Shown: positions 25,788 to 33,864, counted from the first letter of the stretch. The stretch: DNA of 64,000 bases from Streptomyces monashensis (GCF_001866665.1 NZ_MLYO01000011.1:62001-126000), one strand, 5' to 3'. Notes: generated from the letters alone by a model not told the origin. Made by a program: numbers and translations.

Positions 25788-26476
25788 ACAGCCCTTACTG
25801 GCCCGTCGTGCTGGCGGACGGCGATGTCGTCCTGCGGCCGATAAAGGTGCGCGACCAGCGAGCCTGGCGCGAGGTGAACCGGCGCAACCGGGACTGGCTG
25901 CGCCCGTGGGAGGCGACCATTCCGCCGCCCACGCCGAGCGGGCCGATCACCCACCGGCCGACGTACCGCCAGATGGTCCGGCACCTGCGGTCGGAGGCCA
26001 ACGCGGGCCGGATGCTGCCGTTCGTCATCGAGTACCAGGGGCGGCTCGTCGGGCAGTTGACGGTCGCCGGGATCACCTGGGGGTCGATGTGCTCGGGGCA
26101 CGTCGGGTACTGGGTGGACGAGGCGGTGGCCGGCCGCGGCGTGATGCCGACGGCGGTCGCGCTCGTGGTGGACCACTGTTTCCGCGCTGTCGGGCTGCAC
26201 CGCATCGAGGTCTGCATTCGGCCCGAGAACCGGCCCAGCCGGCGGGTCGTGGAGAAACTCGGATTCCGCGAGGAGGGGCTCCGGCCGCGCTATCTTCACA
26301 TCGACGGGGCCTGGCGCGACCATCTGGTCTTCGCGCTCACCGCGGAAGAGGTGCCCGAGGGGTTGCTCGCGCGCTGGCAGCGGGCACGCTCCCAGAGGGA
26401 GCGGTACATCGAGCGTCCGGCGGACGAGGCGGATCCGTCGTGGAATCCGCAGAACACGCCGGGGAATCCCGCCTAG
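25784..26476 (+). CDS. GNAT acetyltransferase, RimJ-like
   Basis: This GNAT-fold protein (about 230 residues) probably acetylates a protein N-terminus or a small amine with acetyl-CoA. Seen are VLRPIKVRDQRAWREVNRRNRDWLRPWEAT, GYWVDEAVAGRGVMPTAVALVVDHCF (acetyl-CoA loop) and RIEVCIRPENRPSRRVVEKLGF. Coding sequence extends upstream of the first GTG (25808) as NSPYWPVVLADG to a CTG at 25784. That CTG overlaps the mogA stop (CTGA) and has AGGAG eleven bases upstream, so a CTG start is proposed. It lies between mogA and sepX, as in corynebacteria. Confidence 0.85.
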   Translation: MNSPYWPVVLADGDVVLRPIKVRDQRAWREVNRRNRDWLRPWEATIPPPTPSGPITHRPTYRQMVRHLRSEANAGRMLPFVIEYQGRLVGQLTVAGITWGSMCSGHVGYWVDEAVAGRGVMPTAVALVVDHCFRAVGLHRIEVCIRPENRPSRRVVEKLGFREEGLRPRYLHIDGAWRDHLVFALTAEEVPEGLLARWQRARSQRERYIERPADEADPSWNPQNTPGNPA

Positions 26477-26662
26477 GCCCCGGAAATGGAATATGTGTTC
26501 GAAATTGATCGGATGCTGACCGTCTCGGGGCATTGAATTCGCGACTGAGGCGGTCCTCTGATCGCATGGATCGCAAAAAAAGCTGGAAATATCAGCCAGA
26601 TCGTGCGACACACCGGCTCAATTGGCGGATGGCCTCAGGCAAACCCCTCTACGGTGTGAGAC
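26477..26662. other. AT-rich region upstream of sepX
   Basis: This 186-bp stretch includes GGAATATGTGTTCGAAATTG, a run of seven A's near 26575 and GGAAATATC. It is far richer in A/T than its surroundings. No gene fits. It probably carries regulation of sepX, whose leaderless -10 (TACGGT, 26650-26655) lies at its end. Confidence 0.5.
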
Positions 26663-27853
26663 GTGAGCAGCAGCGGCCTCATCTACGCAGTCATTGTCGG
26701 GGCCTGGGCCGCCTACTTGGTGCCTATGTGGCTCCGTAGGCAGGACGAGCTGAACGAGGCCCGTCCGACGGAACGCTTCAGCACCGCCATCCGGCTGCTG
26801 TCCGGACGGGCGGGCATGGAGCGTCGGTACGCCAGGGACCTGCGGGCGCGCTCCGCCCAGGAGGGGGAGCCGGACGCCGGCGACCCGGACGCCGCCACCG
26901 ACTCGGTGGACGTCCGGGCCTTCGCCATGCCTCCGACCCGCCGTCAGGCGCACGCGGACGCCGGGGGCGAGTCACCCGGAAGGGCGGAAGCGGCACGTGA
27001 ACAGGAGCCCGCACGGGCGCCCAAGTCGGTGCCCGCGCCCCCGCAGCGGCCGGTGCCGGCCGCGCGACGTTCGGCCTCGGCACAGGCGGCCGCGGCGCGC
27101 GACCGGCGCCTGAAGGTCCTGGCGCGCCGCCGACGCACCACCGTGATGCTCTTCCTCGGCTTCACACTCGGCGCGATCGTCGCCGCCGTCGGCGGGCTCG
27201 CCTTCCTGTGGGCGCCCGCCGTACCGGCCGTGATGCTCAGCGGGTACATCGCGTATCTGCGTTCCCAGGAGCGCCGTCGCTTCGCCTACCAGATGGACCG
27301 CCGGCGGGCCGAGGTCGCCGCGCAGCGGCTGCGGGAGCGCGAGCGTCAGCCGCGTCGGCGCGTGTCCCTCGACGCGACGAGCGCCGGCGCGGACGAAGCG
27401 GAGGAGGTCCAGGAGGCCGAGACGGATCCCGGTCTCTCCGCGCTCGCCGCGGACCGGCGTGCCCTGGTCGAGCAGACCGACCACGCCGAGTGGGTCGACC
27501 AGCAGCGTGAGCGCCAGCGGCGGCCCGGCGGGGACAGCTGGGAGCCCGTGCCGGTTCCCCTGCCGACCTATGTGACCGCGCCGGTGGCGCCGCGTGCCAC
27601 CTCCGACGTGGACCTGGGGGCGCCGGACACCTGGAGCTCGGCGCGTTCCAGCTCGGTCGCGCCGGGGCAGGAGGCCGTCCACGCGCCGGAGTCCGGCGCC
27701 GGCGAGCAGGCGCCCGTGACCGAGGACAAGCCGGTGGGCGGCCGCAGCGACGCGCGCCGCGCCGCGTCCGCGCGCCGGGCGCGTGAGCGCGGACGCACGC
27801 CCCTGTTCGATCAGTACGAGGACGGCGACCGCCCGCGCGCGGCGAACGAGTAA
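26663..27853 (+). CDS. sepX: SepX/GlpR-type division membrane protein
   Basis: This 396-residue actinobacterial membrane protein has an N-terminal helix (MSSSGLIYAVIVGAWAAYLVPMWLRR, about 1-24). A conserved cytoplasmic block follows (DELNEARPTERFSTAIRLLSGRAGMERRYAR). A helical hairpin (about 158-197, TVMLFLGFTLGAIVAAVGG...VMLSGYIAYLRSQERRRFAYQMDRRRAE) precedes a charged tail. This matches Streptomyces SepX, needed for normal divisome function, and corynebacterial GlpR, receptor of the gephyrin-like Glp. The GTG start has TACGGT seven bases upstream and no ribosome binding site, so it is probably leaderless. Confidence 0.83.
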   Translation: MSSSGLIYAVIVGAWAAYLVPMWLRRQDELNEARPTERFSTAIRLLSGRAGMERRYARDLRARSAQEGEPDAGDPDAATDSVDVRAFAMPPTRRQAHADAGGESPGRAEAAREQEPARAPKSVPAPPQRPVPAARRSASAQAAAARDRRLKVLARRRRTTVMLFLGFTLGAIVAAVGGLAFLWAPAVPAVMLSGYIAYLRSQERRRFAYQMDRRRAEVAAQRLRERERQPRRRVSLDATSAGADEAEEVQEAETDPGLSALAADRRALVEQTDHAEWVDQQRERQRRPGGDSWEPVPVPLPTYVTAPVAPRATSDVDLGAPDTWSSARSSSVAPGQEAVHAPESGAGEQAPVTEDKPVGGRSDARRAASARRARERGRTPLFDQYEDGDRPRAANE

Positions 27854-27872
27854 CCGCGCTCGCACGCCCCTC

Positions 27873-27896
27873 GGCGCGCTCCCCGTCGGGCGCGCC
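27873..27896 (+). terminator. Probable terminator after sepX
   Basis: GGCGCGC (27873-27879) pairs with GCGCGCC (27890-27896) around a 10-nt loop, 20 bp after the sepX stop. There is no T-run, as is common in actinobacteria. Confidence 0.45.
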
Positions 27897-27960
27897 CCCT
27901 CCGGAGACCCCCGCCGTGACCAGTCACGGAACGGATTTCCAAGCACCCCGATGGGGATGC

Positions 27961-27966
27961 TAGAGT
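27961..27966 (+). promoter_or_regulatory. -10 element of the tRNA-Ala gene
   Basis: TAGAGT at 27961-27966 fits the -10 consensus and lies 14 bp before the tRNA. A good -35 is not apparent. Confidence 0.4.
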
Positions 27967-27980
27967 TTCACTCGTTGCAA

Positions 27981-28054
27981 GGGCCTGTGGCGCAGTCCGG
28001 TAGCGCACCTCGTTCGCATCGAGGGGGCCAGGGGTTCAAATCCCCTCAGGTCCA
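27981..28054 (+). tRNA. tRNA-Ala (anticodon CGC)
   Basis: A full cloverleaf is readable. The acceptor is GGGCCTG with CAGGTCC, containing the alanine identity pair G3:U70. D-stem GCGC/GCGC, anticodon stem CCTCG/CGAGG with loop TTCGCAT (anticodon CGC), and T-stem AGGGG/CCCCT with loop TTCAAAT are all present, with discriminator A at 28054. CCA is not encoded. Confidence 0.93.
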
Positions 28055-28064
28055 CGCAGCATGG

Positions 28065-28094
28065 AGCCCCTGTCGGCAGTAGTCGACAGGGGCT
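28065..28094 (+). terminator. Terminator after tRNA-Ala
   Basis: AGCCCCTGTCG (28065-28075) and CGACAGGGGCT (28084-28094) form an 11-bp perfect stem with an 8-nt loop, starting ten bases after the tRNA. Confidence 0.75.
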
Positions 28095-28177
28095 TCATCG
28101 TGTGTCCGGACGGAGTGTCGGACCGCGGCCAGGCCTGCCGGGGCTCAAGCGGGCCTGGTGTGATCCGAGTTACCGGC

Positions 28178-28654
28178 TCAGAGCTTCTTCGCGAAGCAGA
28201 GGCTCTCCTCGTGGAAGCGGTAGTAGCCGAACTTGGCGCACGGCTCGTAACCGCTCGACGTGTACAGAGCGACGGCCTCCGGCTGCTTGCTGCCCGTCTC
28301 CAGCACCATGCGGACCCGGCCGGCGGCGCGGGCGTCCTCCTCCAGGACCGAGAGTATGCGGCGCGCCAGGCCATGGCCCCGCATCCGTTCGATCACGAAC
28401 ATGCGCTTGAGCTCGGCGTCGCCGTTCTCGTTGCCCTCGCTGTTGAGGTCCTGGCTGCGCCAGCCGCCCGTCGCGACGGGGCGGTCGAGCTCGTCGTACG
28501 CGATCAGGTACGCGCCGCGCGGCGGGTCGAAGTCCATGGTGTCGAGAACCGTGGCGTCTCCGCCGTCGCCGTAGCGCAGCTGGTACTCGGCCTGGACTTC
28601 GTCGTTGAGCGTGACGGCGTCGGGGTGATCGAAGCGGACGCGGCGTATATTCAT
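28178..28654 (-). CDS. GNAT-family N-acetyltransferase
   Basis: This 158-residue protein has the GNAT acetyl-CoA motif RMFVIERMRGHGLARRILSVLEEDARAAG (about 84-113) and a typical last part (MVLETGSKQPEAVALYTSSGYEPCAKFGYY). The substrate cannot be predicted. It starts with ATG at 28654. TACGAT on the minus strand lies 7 nt upstream without a ribosome binding site, so a leaderless start is likely. The start codon lies within ATACAAAGTAT, a short palindrome. It is divergent from exonuclease III. Confidence 0.83.
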   Translation of the reverse strand: MNIRRVRFDHPDAVTLNDEVQAEYQLRYGDGGDATVLDTMDFDPPRGAYLIAYDELDRPVATGGWRSQDLNSEGNENGDAELKRMFVIERMRGHGLARRILSVLEEDARAAGRVRMVLETGSKQPEAVALYTSSGYEPCAKFGYYRFHEESLCFAKKL

Positions 28655-28737
28655 ACTTTGTATCGTACTTCTATGCAGGACGGTGTTCGTCGGACGGTGG
28701 GGGCGGACTCCGTCCAGTGTGCCGGTATCGTGCCCTG

Positions 28738-29541
28738 GTGCTGACTGTGACCTCGGTGAACGTGAACGGGCTGCGGGCCGCCGCCAAGAAGGGCTTCGTG
28801 GAGTGGCTCGCCCGGACGGAGGCGGACGTCGTCTGCCTGCAGGAGGTGCGCGCCGAACCGCACCAGCTGCCCGAGGAGGTCCGGGAGCCCGACGGCTGGC
28901 ACGTCGTGCACGCCCCGGCCGCCGCCAAGGGGCGCGCGGGCGTCTCCCTCTACACGCGGCGGGAGCCGGACCGGGTCCGGGTCGGTTTCGGTTCGGACGA
29001 GTTCGACGGCAGCGGCCGCTACGTCGAGGCCGACCTGCCCGGTGTGACCGTCGTCTCCCTGTATCTGCCCTCCGGCGAGGTCGGCACCGAGCGGCAGGAC
29101 GAGAAGGTGCGCTTCATGGACGAGTTCCTCGTCCATCTCAAGGAGTTGCGCGCGCGGGCCGCCGCCGACGGGCGCGAGGTGGTCGTCTGCGGCGACTGGA
29201 ACATCGCCCATCAGCAGGCCGACCTCAAGAACTGGCGCGGCAACACCAAGAACTCCGGCTTCCTGCCCGAGGAGCGGGAGTGGCTCGGCCGGGTGCTCGC
29301 CGCCGGGGACGGCGGTTACGTCGACGTCGTGCGCGCCCTGCATCCCGACGTCGAGGGGCCGTACACCTGGTGGTCGTACCGCGGTCGGGCCTTCGACAAC
29401 GACTCGGGGTGGCGCATCGACTACCACGTCGCCACGCCCGGGCTCGCCGGCAAGGCGGTCAAGGCGCTCGTGGAGCGCGCGGCCACGCACGCCGAGCGGT
29501 GGTCGGACCACGCGCCGGTGACCGTCGTCTACGACCTGTAG
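28738..29541 (+). CDS. xth: Exodeoxyribonuclease III (AP endonuclease)
   Basis: This 267-residue enzyme of the EEP fold cuts abasic sites and trims 3' ends during base excision repair. Catalytic motifs are present: SVNVNGLRAA, VVCLQEVRAE (metal-binding Glu), VVCGDWNIAH (Asp/Asn pair), GWRIDYH and WSDHAPV (last His). The start is GTG 28738. TATCGT ends 6 nt before it and there is no ribosome binding site, indicating leaderless translation. The gene is followed by a GC hairpin and convergent MerR. Confidence 0.93.
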   Translation: MLTVTSVNVNGLRAAAKKGFVEWLARTEADVVCLQEVRAEPHQLPEEVREPDGWHVVHAPAAAKGRAGVSLYTRREPDRVRVGFGSDEFDGSGRYVEADLPGVTVVSLYLPSGEVGTERQDEKVRFMDEFLVHLKELRARAAADGREVVVCGDWNIAHQQADLKNWRGNTKNSGFLPEEREWLGRVLAAGDGGYVDVVRALHPDVEGPYTWWSYRGRAFDNDSGWRIDYHVATPGLAGKAVKALVERAATHAERWSDHAPVTVVYDL

Positions 29542-29585
29542 GCGCGGCCCCGCCCGTCGGCCCCGCCCGTCGGTGGCGGGCGGGA

Positions 29586-30278
29586 TCAGATGTCGCGTTC
29601 GCCGGACTTCTTGGTCAGGCGGCGGTCGAGGGCCAGGGAGAGTTCCGCCTCCACCACGCTGCGGGCCAGTGGGCGCAGGCGGTGGAGGTCCTCCTCGGGG
29701 GCGTGGCGCAGGATCACGTCGGCGAAGAGTTCGGCGAGGGCGTCGGCGTGCTCGCGGACGCGGGCGGCGGCGGTGAGGACCTCGCCGAGCGGGATGCCCT
29801 CGCGGACCAGGGCGGAGGAGACGTCCAGCAGGCGGCGGCTGATGTGCACGATCTCGTCGCCGTCGGTGCCGAGGTAGCCCAGTGCCATGGCCGCGGCGAG
29901 GTTCTCGGGGGTGACCTCGCCCTCGAAGCGGGCGGCGAGTTCCTCGGGGGTGAGGCGGACCGGCTCCTCCTCGGTGGGGGTGCCGACGCCGAGTAGGTCG
30001 GCAACGTCGCGGCCCTGGTCGAGGGCCTCCGCGAGTTCCGCGATGCCGTTCAGTGTGTGGCCGCGCTCCAGCATGGCGGCGATGGTGCGCAGGCGCGCCA
30101 GGTGGTGGTCGTCGTACCAGGCGATACGGCCCTCGCGCCGGGGCGGCGGGATCAGCTTGCGCTCCCGGTAGAAGCGCAGGGTGCGCACGGTGATCCCGGC
30201 GAGCCGGGCCAGCTCCTCCATGCGGTACTCGCGCCGTTCCCGCGGCCGTGCCCCCGAGTGTTCTGCGTCCTCTGCCAC
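29586..30278 (-). CDS. MerR-family transcriptional regulator
   Basis: This 230-residue regulator has an N-terminal MerR winged helix (about 16-85: EYRMEELARLAGITVRTLRFYRERKLIPPPRREGRIAWYDDHHLARLR). A dimerisation helix and a larger ligand-binding C-terminal part of unknown specificity follow. It lies divergent from the monooxygenase operon, 132 bp apart. TACCG-C-CGGTA at 30296-30306 lies in this gap and is a candidate site. Control of the monooxygenase operon or itself is inferred from position. Confidence 0.88.
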   Translation of the reverse strand: MAEDAEHSGARPRERREYRMEELARLAGITVRTLRFYRERKLIPPPRREGRIAWYDDHHLARLRTIAAMLERGHTLNGIAELAEALDQGRDVADLLGVGTPTEEEPVRLTPEELAARFEGEVTPENLAAAMALGYLGTDGDEIVHISRRLLDVSSALVREGIPLGEVLTAAARVREHADALAELFADVILRHAPEEDLHRLRPLARSVVEAELSLALDRRLTKKSGERDI

Positions 30279-30363
30279 GTCCGCAGCCTATGTTGTACCG
30301 CCGGTAACTTTCGTGGCCCCGCCCCCTACCGCTCGGTACGGAGCTGCTCTACAGTCCCATTGC

Positions 30364-30379
30364 GCCAGTGTTCACTGGC
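30364..30379. promoter_or_regulatory. Perfect palindrome GCCAGTG-TT-CACTGGC
   Basis: A 7-2-7 bp palindrome lies 31 bp before the monooxygenase start. It sits just downstream of TACAGT (30350-30355), a fitting -10 element. A repressor bound here would block transcription right after initiation. TetR-type operators have this size. Confidence 0.55.
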
Positions 30380-30410
30380 AGAGTCGAAGGCGATGCGTGG
30401 AGGCTTCGGG

Positions 30411-31952
30411 ATGGCCGAGCACGAGCATGTACGGGTGGCGGTGATCGGGTCCGGGTTCGGCGGGCTGGGGGCCGCCGTGCGGCTGCGCCGCGAGGGGATC
30501 ACCGACTTCGCCGTCCTGGAGCGGGCCGACAGCGTCGGCGGCACCTGGCGGGACAACAGCTACCCCGGGTGCGCCTGTGACGTGCCCTCCCACCTCTACT
30601 CCTTCTCCTTCGCGCCCAATCCGGACTGGCCGCGCACCTTCTCGGGCCAGCAGCACATCCGGGCCTATCTGGAGCACGTCACCGACCTCTTCGGACTGCG
30701 CCCGCACCTTCGCCTCGACTCCGAGGTCAAGCTGATGACCTGGGACACCGAGAACCTGCGCTGGACCATCGAGACCACGCGCGGCACGCTGACCGCCGAC
30801 GTCGTCGTCTCCGCCACCGGACCGCTGTCGGACCCGAAGATCCCCGGGATCCCGGGCCTCGCGTCCTTCCCCGGCAAGGTGTTCCACTCCGCCCGCTGGG
30901 ACCACGACTACGACCTGCGCGGCAAGCGCGTCGCGGTGGTCGGCACCGGGGCCTCCGCGATCCAGATCGTGCCCACCATCCAGCCGCAGGTCGGCCGGCT
31001 CACCCTCTTCCAGCGCACGCCGCCGTGGGTGATGCCCCGCGTGGACCGCGCCATCAGCGCCGCCGAGCGCGGGCTGCACCGGTTGCTCCCCTTCACGACC
31101 CAGGTGCGGCGCGGACTGCTGTGGGGCATCCGGGAGCTCCAGGTCCAGGCGTTCACCAAACACCCCGACGAACTCGGCCTGGTCGAGCAGCTCGCCAAGC
31201 GCAACATGGCCCGCGCGATCAAGGACCCGGCCCTGCGCGCCAAGCTCACCCCCGACTACCGCATCGGCTGCAAGCGGATCCTGCTGTCCAGCGCGTACTA
31301 CCCGGCGCTGGCCAGGCCGAACGTGGACGTCGTCGCCAGCGGGCTGAGCGAGATCCGCGGCTCGACGCTCGTCGCCGCCGACGGTACCGAGGCCGAGGCC
31401 GACGCGATCGTCTTCGGTACGGGCTTCCACGTCACGGACATGCCGATCGCCGAGCGGGTGGTGGGCGCGGAGGGCGGTACGCTCGCGGACTCCTGGAAGA
31501 ACGGCATGCAGGCGCTGCGCGGTGCCACCGCCGCCGGGTTCCCGAACTTCATGACGATCATCGGGCCCAACACCGGCCTCGGGAACTCCTCCATGATCCT
31601 CATGATCGAGTCTCAGCTGAACTACATGGCCGACTATCTGCGCCAGCTCGACGTCCTCGGCAGCCGCACCGCCCTGGACGCCCGGCCCGCCGCCGTCGAG
31701 ACCTGGAACCACCGAGTCCAGGAGCGCATGAAGCGGACCGTGTGGAACACCGGCGGCTGCACCAGCTGGTACCTGGACGCGAGCGGCCGCAACACCACGA
31801 TCTGGCCCGGTACGACGTCCGAGTTCCGCACCGCGACCCGGCGTGTGGACCTGGCGGAGTACGAGGTCCTCCGGAAGAGCGACGGCAAGCCGGCCGGTAC
31901 GGCCGTGCCGCAGACGCCGGCCGCCGTCACGGAGAGCGGGGGCGCCGCATGA
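30411..31952 (+). CDS. FAD-dependent Baeyer-Villiger-type monooxygenase
   Basis: This 513-residue flavoprotein inserts oxygen into ketones or heteroatoms with NADPH. Features are RVAVIGSGFGGLGAAVRLRREG (FAD Rossmann, about 7-28), GGTWRDNSYPGCACDVPSHLYSFSF, and a BVMO/FMO-like fingerprint region FPGKVFHSARWDHDYDLRGKRVAVVGTGASAIQIVP carrying the second Rossmann motif. The ATG at 30411 has GGAGG eight bases upstream. It is coupled by ATGA to an alpha/beta hydrolase and an SDR, a set that could oxidise a ketone to an ester and hydrolyse it. The arrangement recalls the mycobacterial mymA operon. Confidence 0.88.
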   Translation: MAEHEHVRVAVIGSGFGGLGAAVRLRREGITDFAVLERADSVGGTWRDNSYPGCACDVPSHLYSFSFAPNPDWPRTFSGQQHIRAYLEHVTDLFGLRPHLRLDSEVKLMTWDTENLRWTIETTRGTLTADVVVSATGPLSDPKIPGIPGLASFPGKVFHSARWDHDYDLRGKRVAVVGTGASAIQIVPTIQPQVGRLTLFQRTPPWVMPRVDRAISAAERGLHRLLPFTTQVRRGLLWGIRELQVQAFTKHPDELGLVEQLAKRNMARAIKDPALRAKLTPDYRIGCKRILLSSAYYPALARPNVDVVASGLSEIRGSTLVAADGTEAEADAIVFGTGFHVTDMPIAERVVGAEGGTLADSWKNGMQALRGATAAGFPNFMTIIGPNTGLGNSSMILMIESQLNYMADYLRQLDVLGSRTALDARPAAVETWNHRVQERMKRTVWNTGGCTSWYLDASGRNTTIWPGTTSEFRTATRRVDLAEYEVLRKSDGKPAGTAVPQTPAAVTESGGAA

Positions 31953-32884
31953 GCCGGCCCGTCCCCGCGACCGCCCCTGCCACCGACGGCCGCTACGTCC
32001 CGCCCGCCCCCGCCCGCGAACTCACCGTCGTCTCCGCCGACGGCGCGCCGCTGCACGTCGAGGTGCACGGCCCCGAGAACGCGCCCCCGGTCGTCCTCTC
32101 CCACGGCTGGACCTGCTCGACCGCCTTCTGGGCGGCGCAGATACGGGACCTGGCGACCGACCACCGCGTGATCGCGTACGACCAGAGGGGGCACGGGCGC
32201 AGTCCCGCGAGCTCCGCGTGCACTACCCAGGCGCTGGCGGACGACCTCGAAGCGGTGCTCGCGCGGACGCTCGCACGCGGGGAGAAGGCGCTGGTCGTCG
32301 GCCACTCCATGGGCGGCATGACGGTCATGGCCGCGGCCACGCGCCCCCGCTTCCAGGAGCACGCCGCCGCCGTCCTGCTGTGCAGCACGGGCAGTTCGCG
32401 GCTGGTCGCGGAATCGCGTGTGGTGCCGATGCGCGCCGGGCGCGTGCGCACCTGGATCACCGGGCACATTCTGGGGTCGCGCGCTCCCCTCGGGCCGGTC
32501 ACGCCGGTCGCGAAGAGCATCCTCAAGTACGCCACCATGGGCGCCGGTTCCGCCCCGCACATGGTGGAGGCGTGCGCGCGGATCGTGCACGCCTGCCCGC
32601 GTGCCGTGCGCCATGCGTGGGCCGGTGTGCTCGCGACGCTCGATCTCGACCACGGCGTACGGGAGTTGCACACGCCCACCGCGATCGTGCACGGCGCGTC
32701 CGACCGGCTCACGCCCCCGGTGCACGCCCGCGCGCTGGCCGCCGCGCTGCCGGCGTGCGTCGGTCTCACCGAGCTGACCGGCGTCGGGCACATGACCCCG
32801 ATCGAGGCTCCCGACCTGGTGATCGGCAGGATCCGGGAACTCGTCACCACGTATGTCACGGCGCAGATCAAGGAGGGCGCATGA
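31949..32884 (+). CDS. Alpha/beta hydrolase (esterase/lipase-like)
   Basis: This 311-residue hydrolase has the oxyanion region VVLSHGWTCSTAFW, DQRGHGRSP, and nucleophile elbow GHSMGGM. The later acid is in VHGASDRLTPP, and the last His in GVGHMTPIEAP. It lies between the BVMO-type enzyme and an SDR with ATGA overlaps on both sides. Hydrolysis of the ester made by the first enzyme is the simplest proposal. The natural substrate is unknown. Confidence 0.87.
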   Translation: MSRPVPATAPATDGRYVPPAPARELTVVSADGAPLHVEVHGPENAPPVVLSHGWTCSTAFWAAQIRDLATDHRVIAYDQRGHGRSPASSACTTQALADDLEAVLARTLARGEKALVVGHSMGGMTVMAAATRPRFQEHAAAVLLCSTGSSRLVAESRVVPMRAGRVRTWITGHILGSRAPLGPVTPVAKSILKYATMGAGSAPHMVEACARIVHACPRAVRHAWAGVLATLDLDHGVRELHTPTAIVHGASDRLTPPVHARALAAALPACVGLTELTGVGHMTPIEAPDLVIGRIRELVTTYVTAQIKEGA

Positions 32885-33765
32885 GCAGGGTCAGCCTCGA
32901 AGGGCAGGTCGCGGTCGTCACGGGGGCCGCGCGCGGCGTCGGTGAGCTGCTGGCGCGCAAGCTCTCGGCGCGCGGCGCGAAGGTCGCGCTGGTCGGGCTG
33001 GAGGAGGAGGCGCTCAAGGAGGTCTCCGGGCGGCTGCACAGCGACAGCGCGTACTGGTACGCCGACGTCACCGACCACGAGGCGATGGACCGGGTCGCGC
33101 GGGAGGTGAAGGAGCGGTTCGGGAAGGTGGACATCGTGGTCGCCAACGCCGGTGTGGCGACGGGCGGGCCGTTCGTCGACTCCGATCCGCGGGCCTGGCG
33201 GCGGGTGATCGAGGTCAACCTGATCGGTTCGGCGGTGACCGCGCGTGCGTTCCTGCCGGTGCTGGTCGAGAGCCGGGGCTATCTGCTCCAGATCGCCTCG
33301 CTCGCCGCGATCACGCCCGCGCCGATGATGACGGCGTACTGCGCCTCCAAGGCGGGCGTGGAGGCGTACGCGCACAGTCTGCGCGCCGAGGTCGGCTACC
33401 AGGGCGTGCGCGTCGGCGTGGGCTACCTGTCCTGGACCGACACCGACATGGTGCGCGGTGCCGACCAGGACGACGTCATGCGGGAGTTGAGGCAGCGTCT
33501 GCCGTGGCCGTCGAACAAGACGTACCCGCTGGGCCCCGCCGTGGAGCGGATCGTGGAGGGCATCGAGCGGCGCTCGGCGCATGTGTACGGACAGTGGTGG
33601 CTGCGCGGCATGCAGGGCGTGCGCGGATATCTGCCGGCGCTCATCGGGACCGTCGGCCAGCGCGAGATGAAGCGGTTCGCGCCCCGTCTGCAGGGGATGA
33701 GCTCGGGGCTCGTGGGTGCGGGCGGCGCGGCGGACGAAGCGGCGCGGGCTACGCACCGTAACTGA
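32881..33765 (+). CDS. Short-chain dehydrogenase/reductase (SDR)
   Basis: This 294-residue NAD(P)-dependent oxidoreductase has the cofactor motif VVTGAARGVGELLARKL (TGxxxGxG), NAG in VVANAGVATGG, and catalytic YCASKAG (Tyr-xxx-Lys). Ser occurs in QIASLAA before it. A C-terminal extension beyond the usual 250 residues contains WWLRGMQGVRGYLP. As the third gene of the operon it could make the ketone substrate of the monooxygenase from an alcohol. It is coupled by ATGA to the hydrolase. Confidence 0.88.
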   Translation: MSRVSLEGQVAVVTGAARGVGELLARKLSARGAKVALVGLEEEALKEVSGRLHSDSAYWYADVTDHEAMDRVAREVKERFGKVDIVVANAGVATGGPFVDSDPRAWRRVIEVNLIGSAVTARAFLPVLVESRGYLLQIASLAAITPAPMMTAYCASKAGVEAYAHSLRAEVGYQGVRVGVGYLSWTDTDMVRGADQDDVMRELRQRLPWPSNKTYPLGPAVERIVEGIERRSAHVYGQWWLRGMQGVRGYLPALIGTVGQREMKRFAPRLQGMSSGLVGAGGAADEAARATHRN

Positions 33766-33803
33766 TCCACATGCGTTCCCCGGTCCGCCGTGTGAGTCTG
33801 GTC

Positions 33804-33824
33804 GAGGCCCCAGCGGGGCCGTTT
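33804..33824 (+). terminator. Probable terminator of the monooxygenase operon
   Basis: GGCCCC (33806-33811) pairs with GGGGCC (33815-33820) over loop AGC, followed by GTTTCCC. The short stem lies 40 bp after the SDR stop. Confidence 0.5.
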
Positions 33825-33864
33825 CCCCCGAATTCCCTCTCACTCACCACAGGAGTGAACCCTC

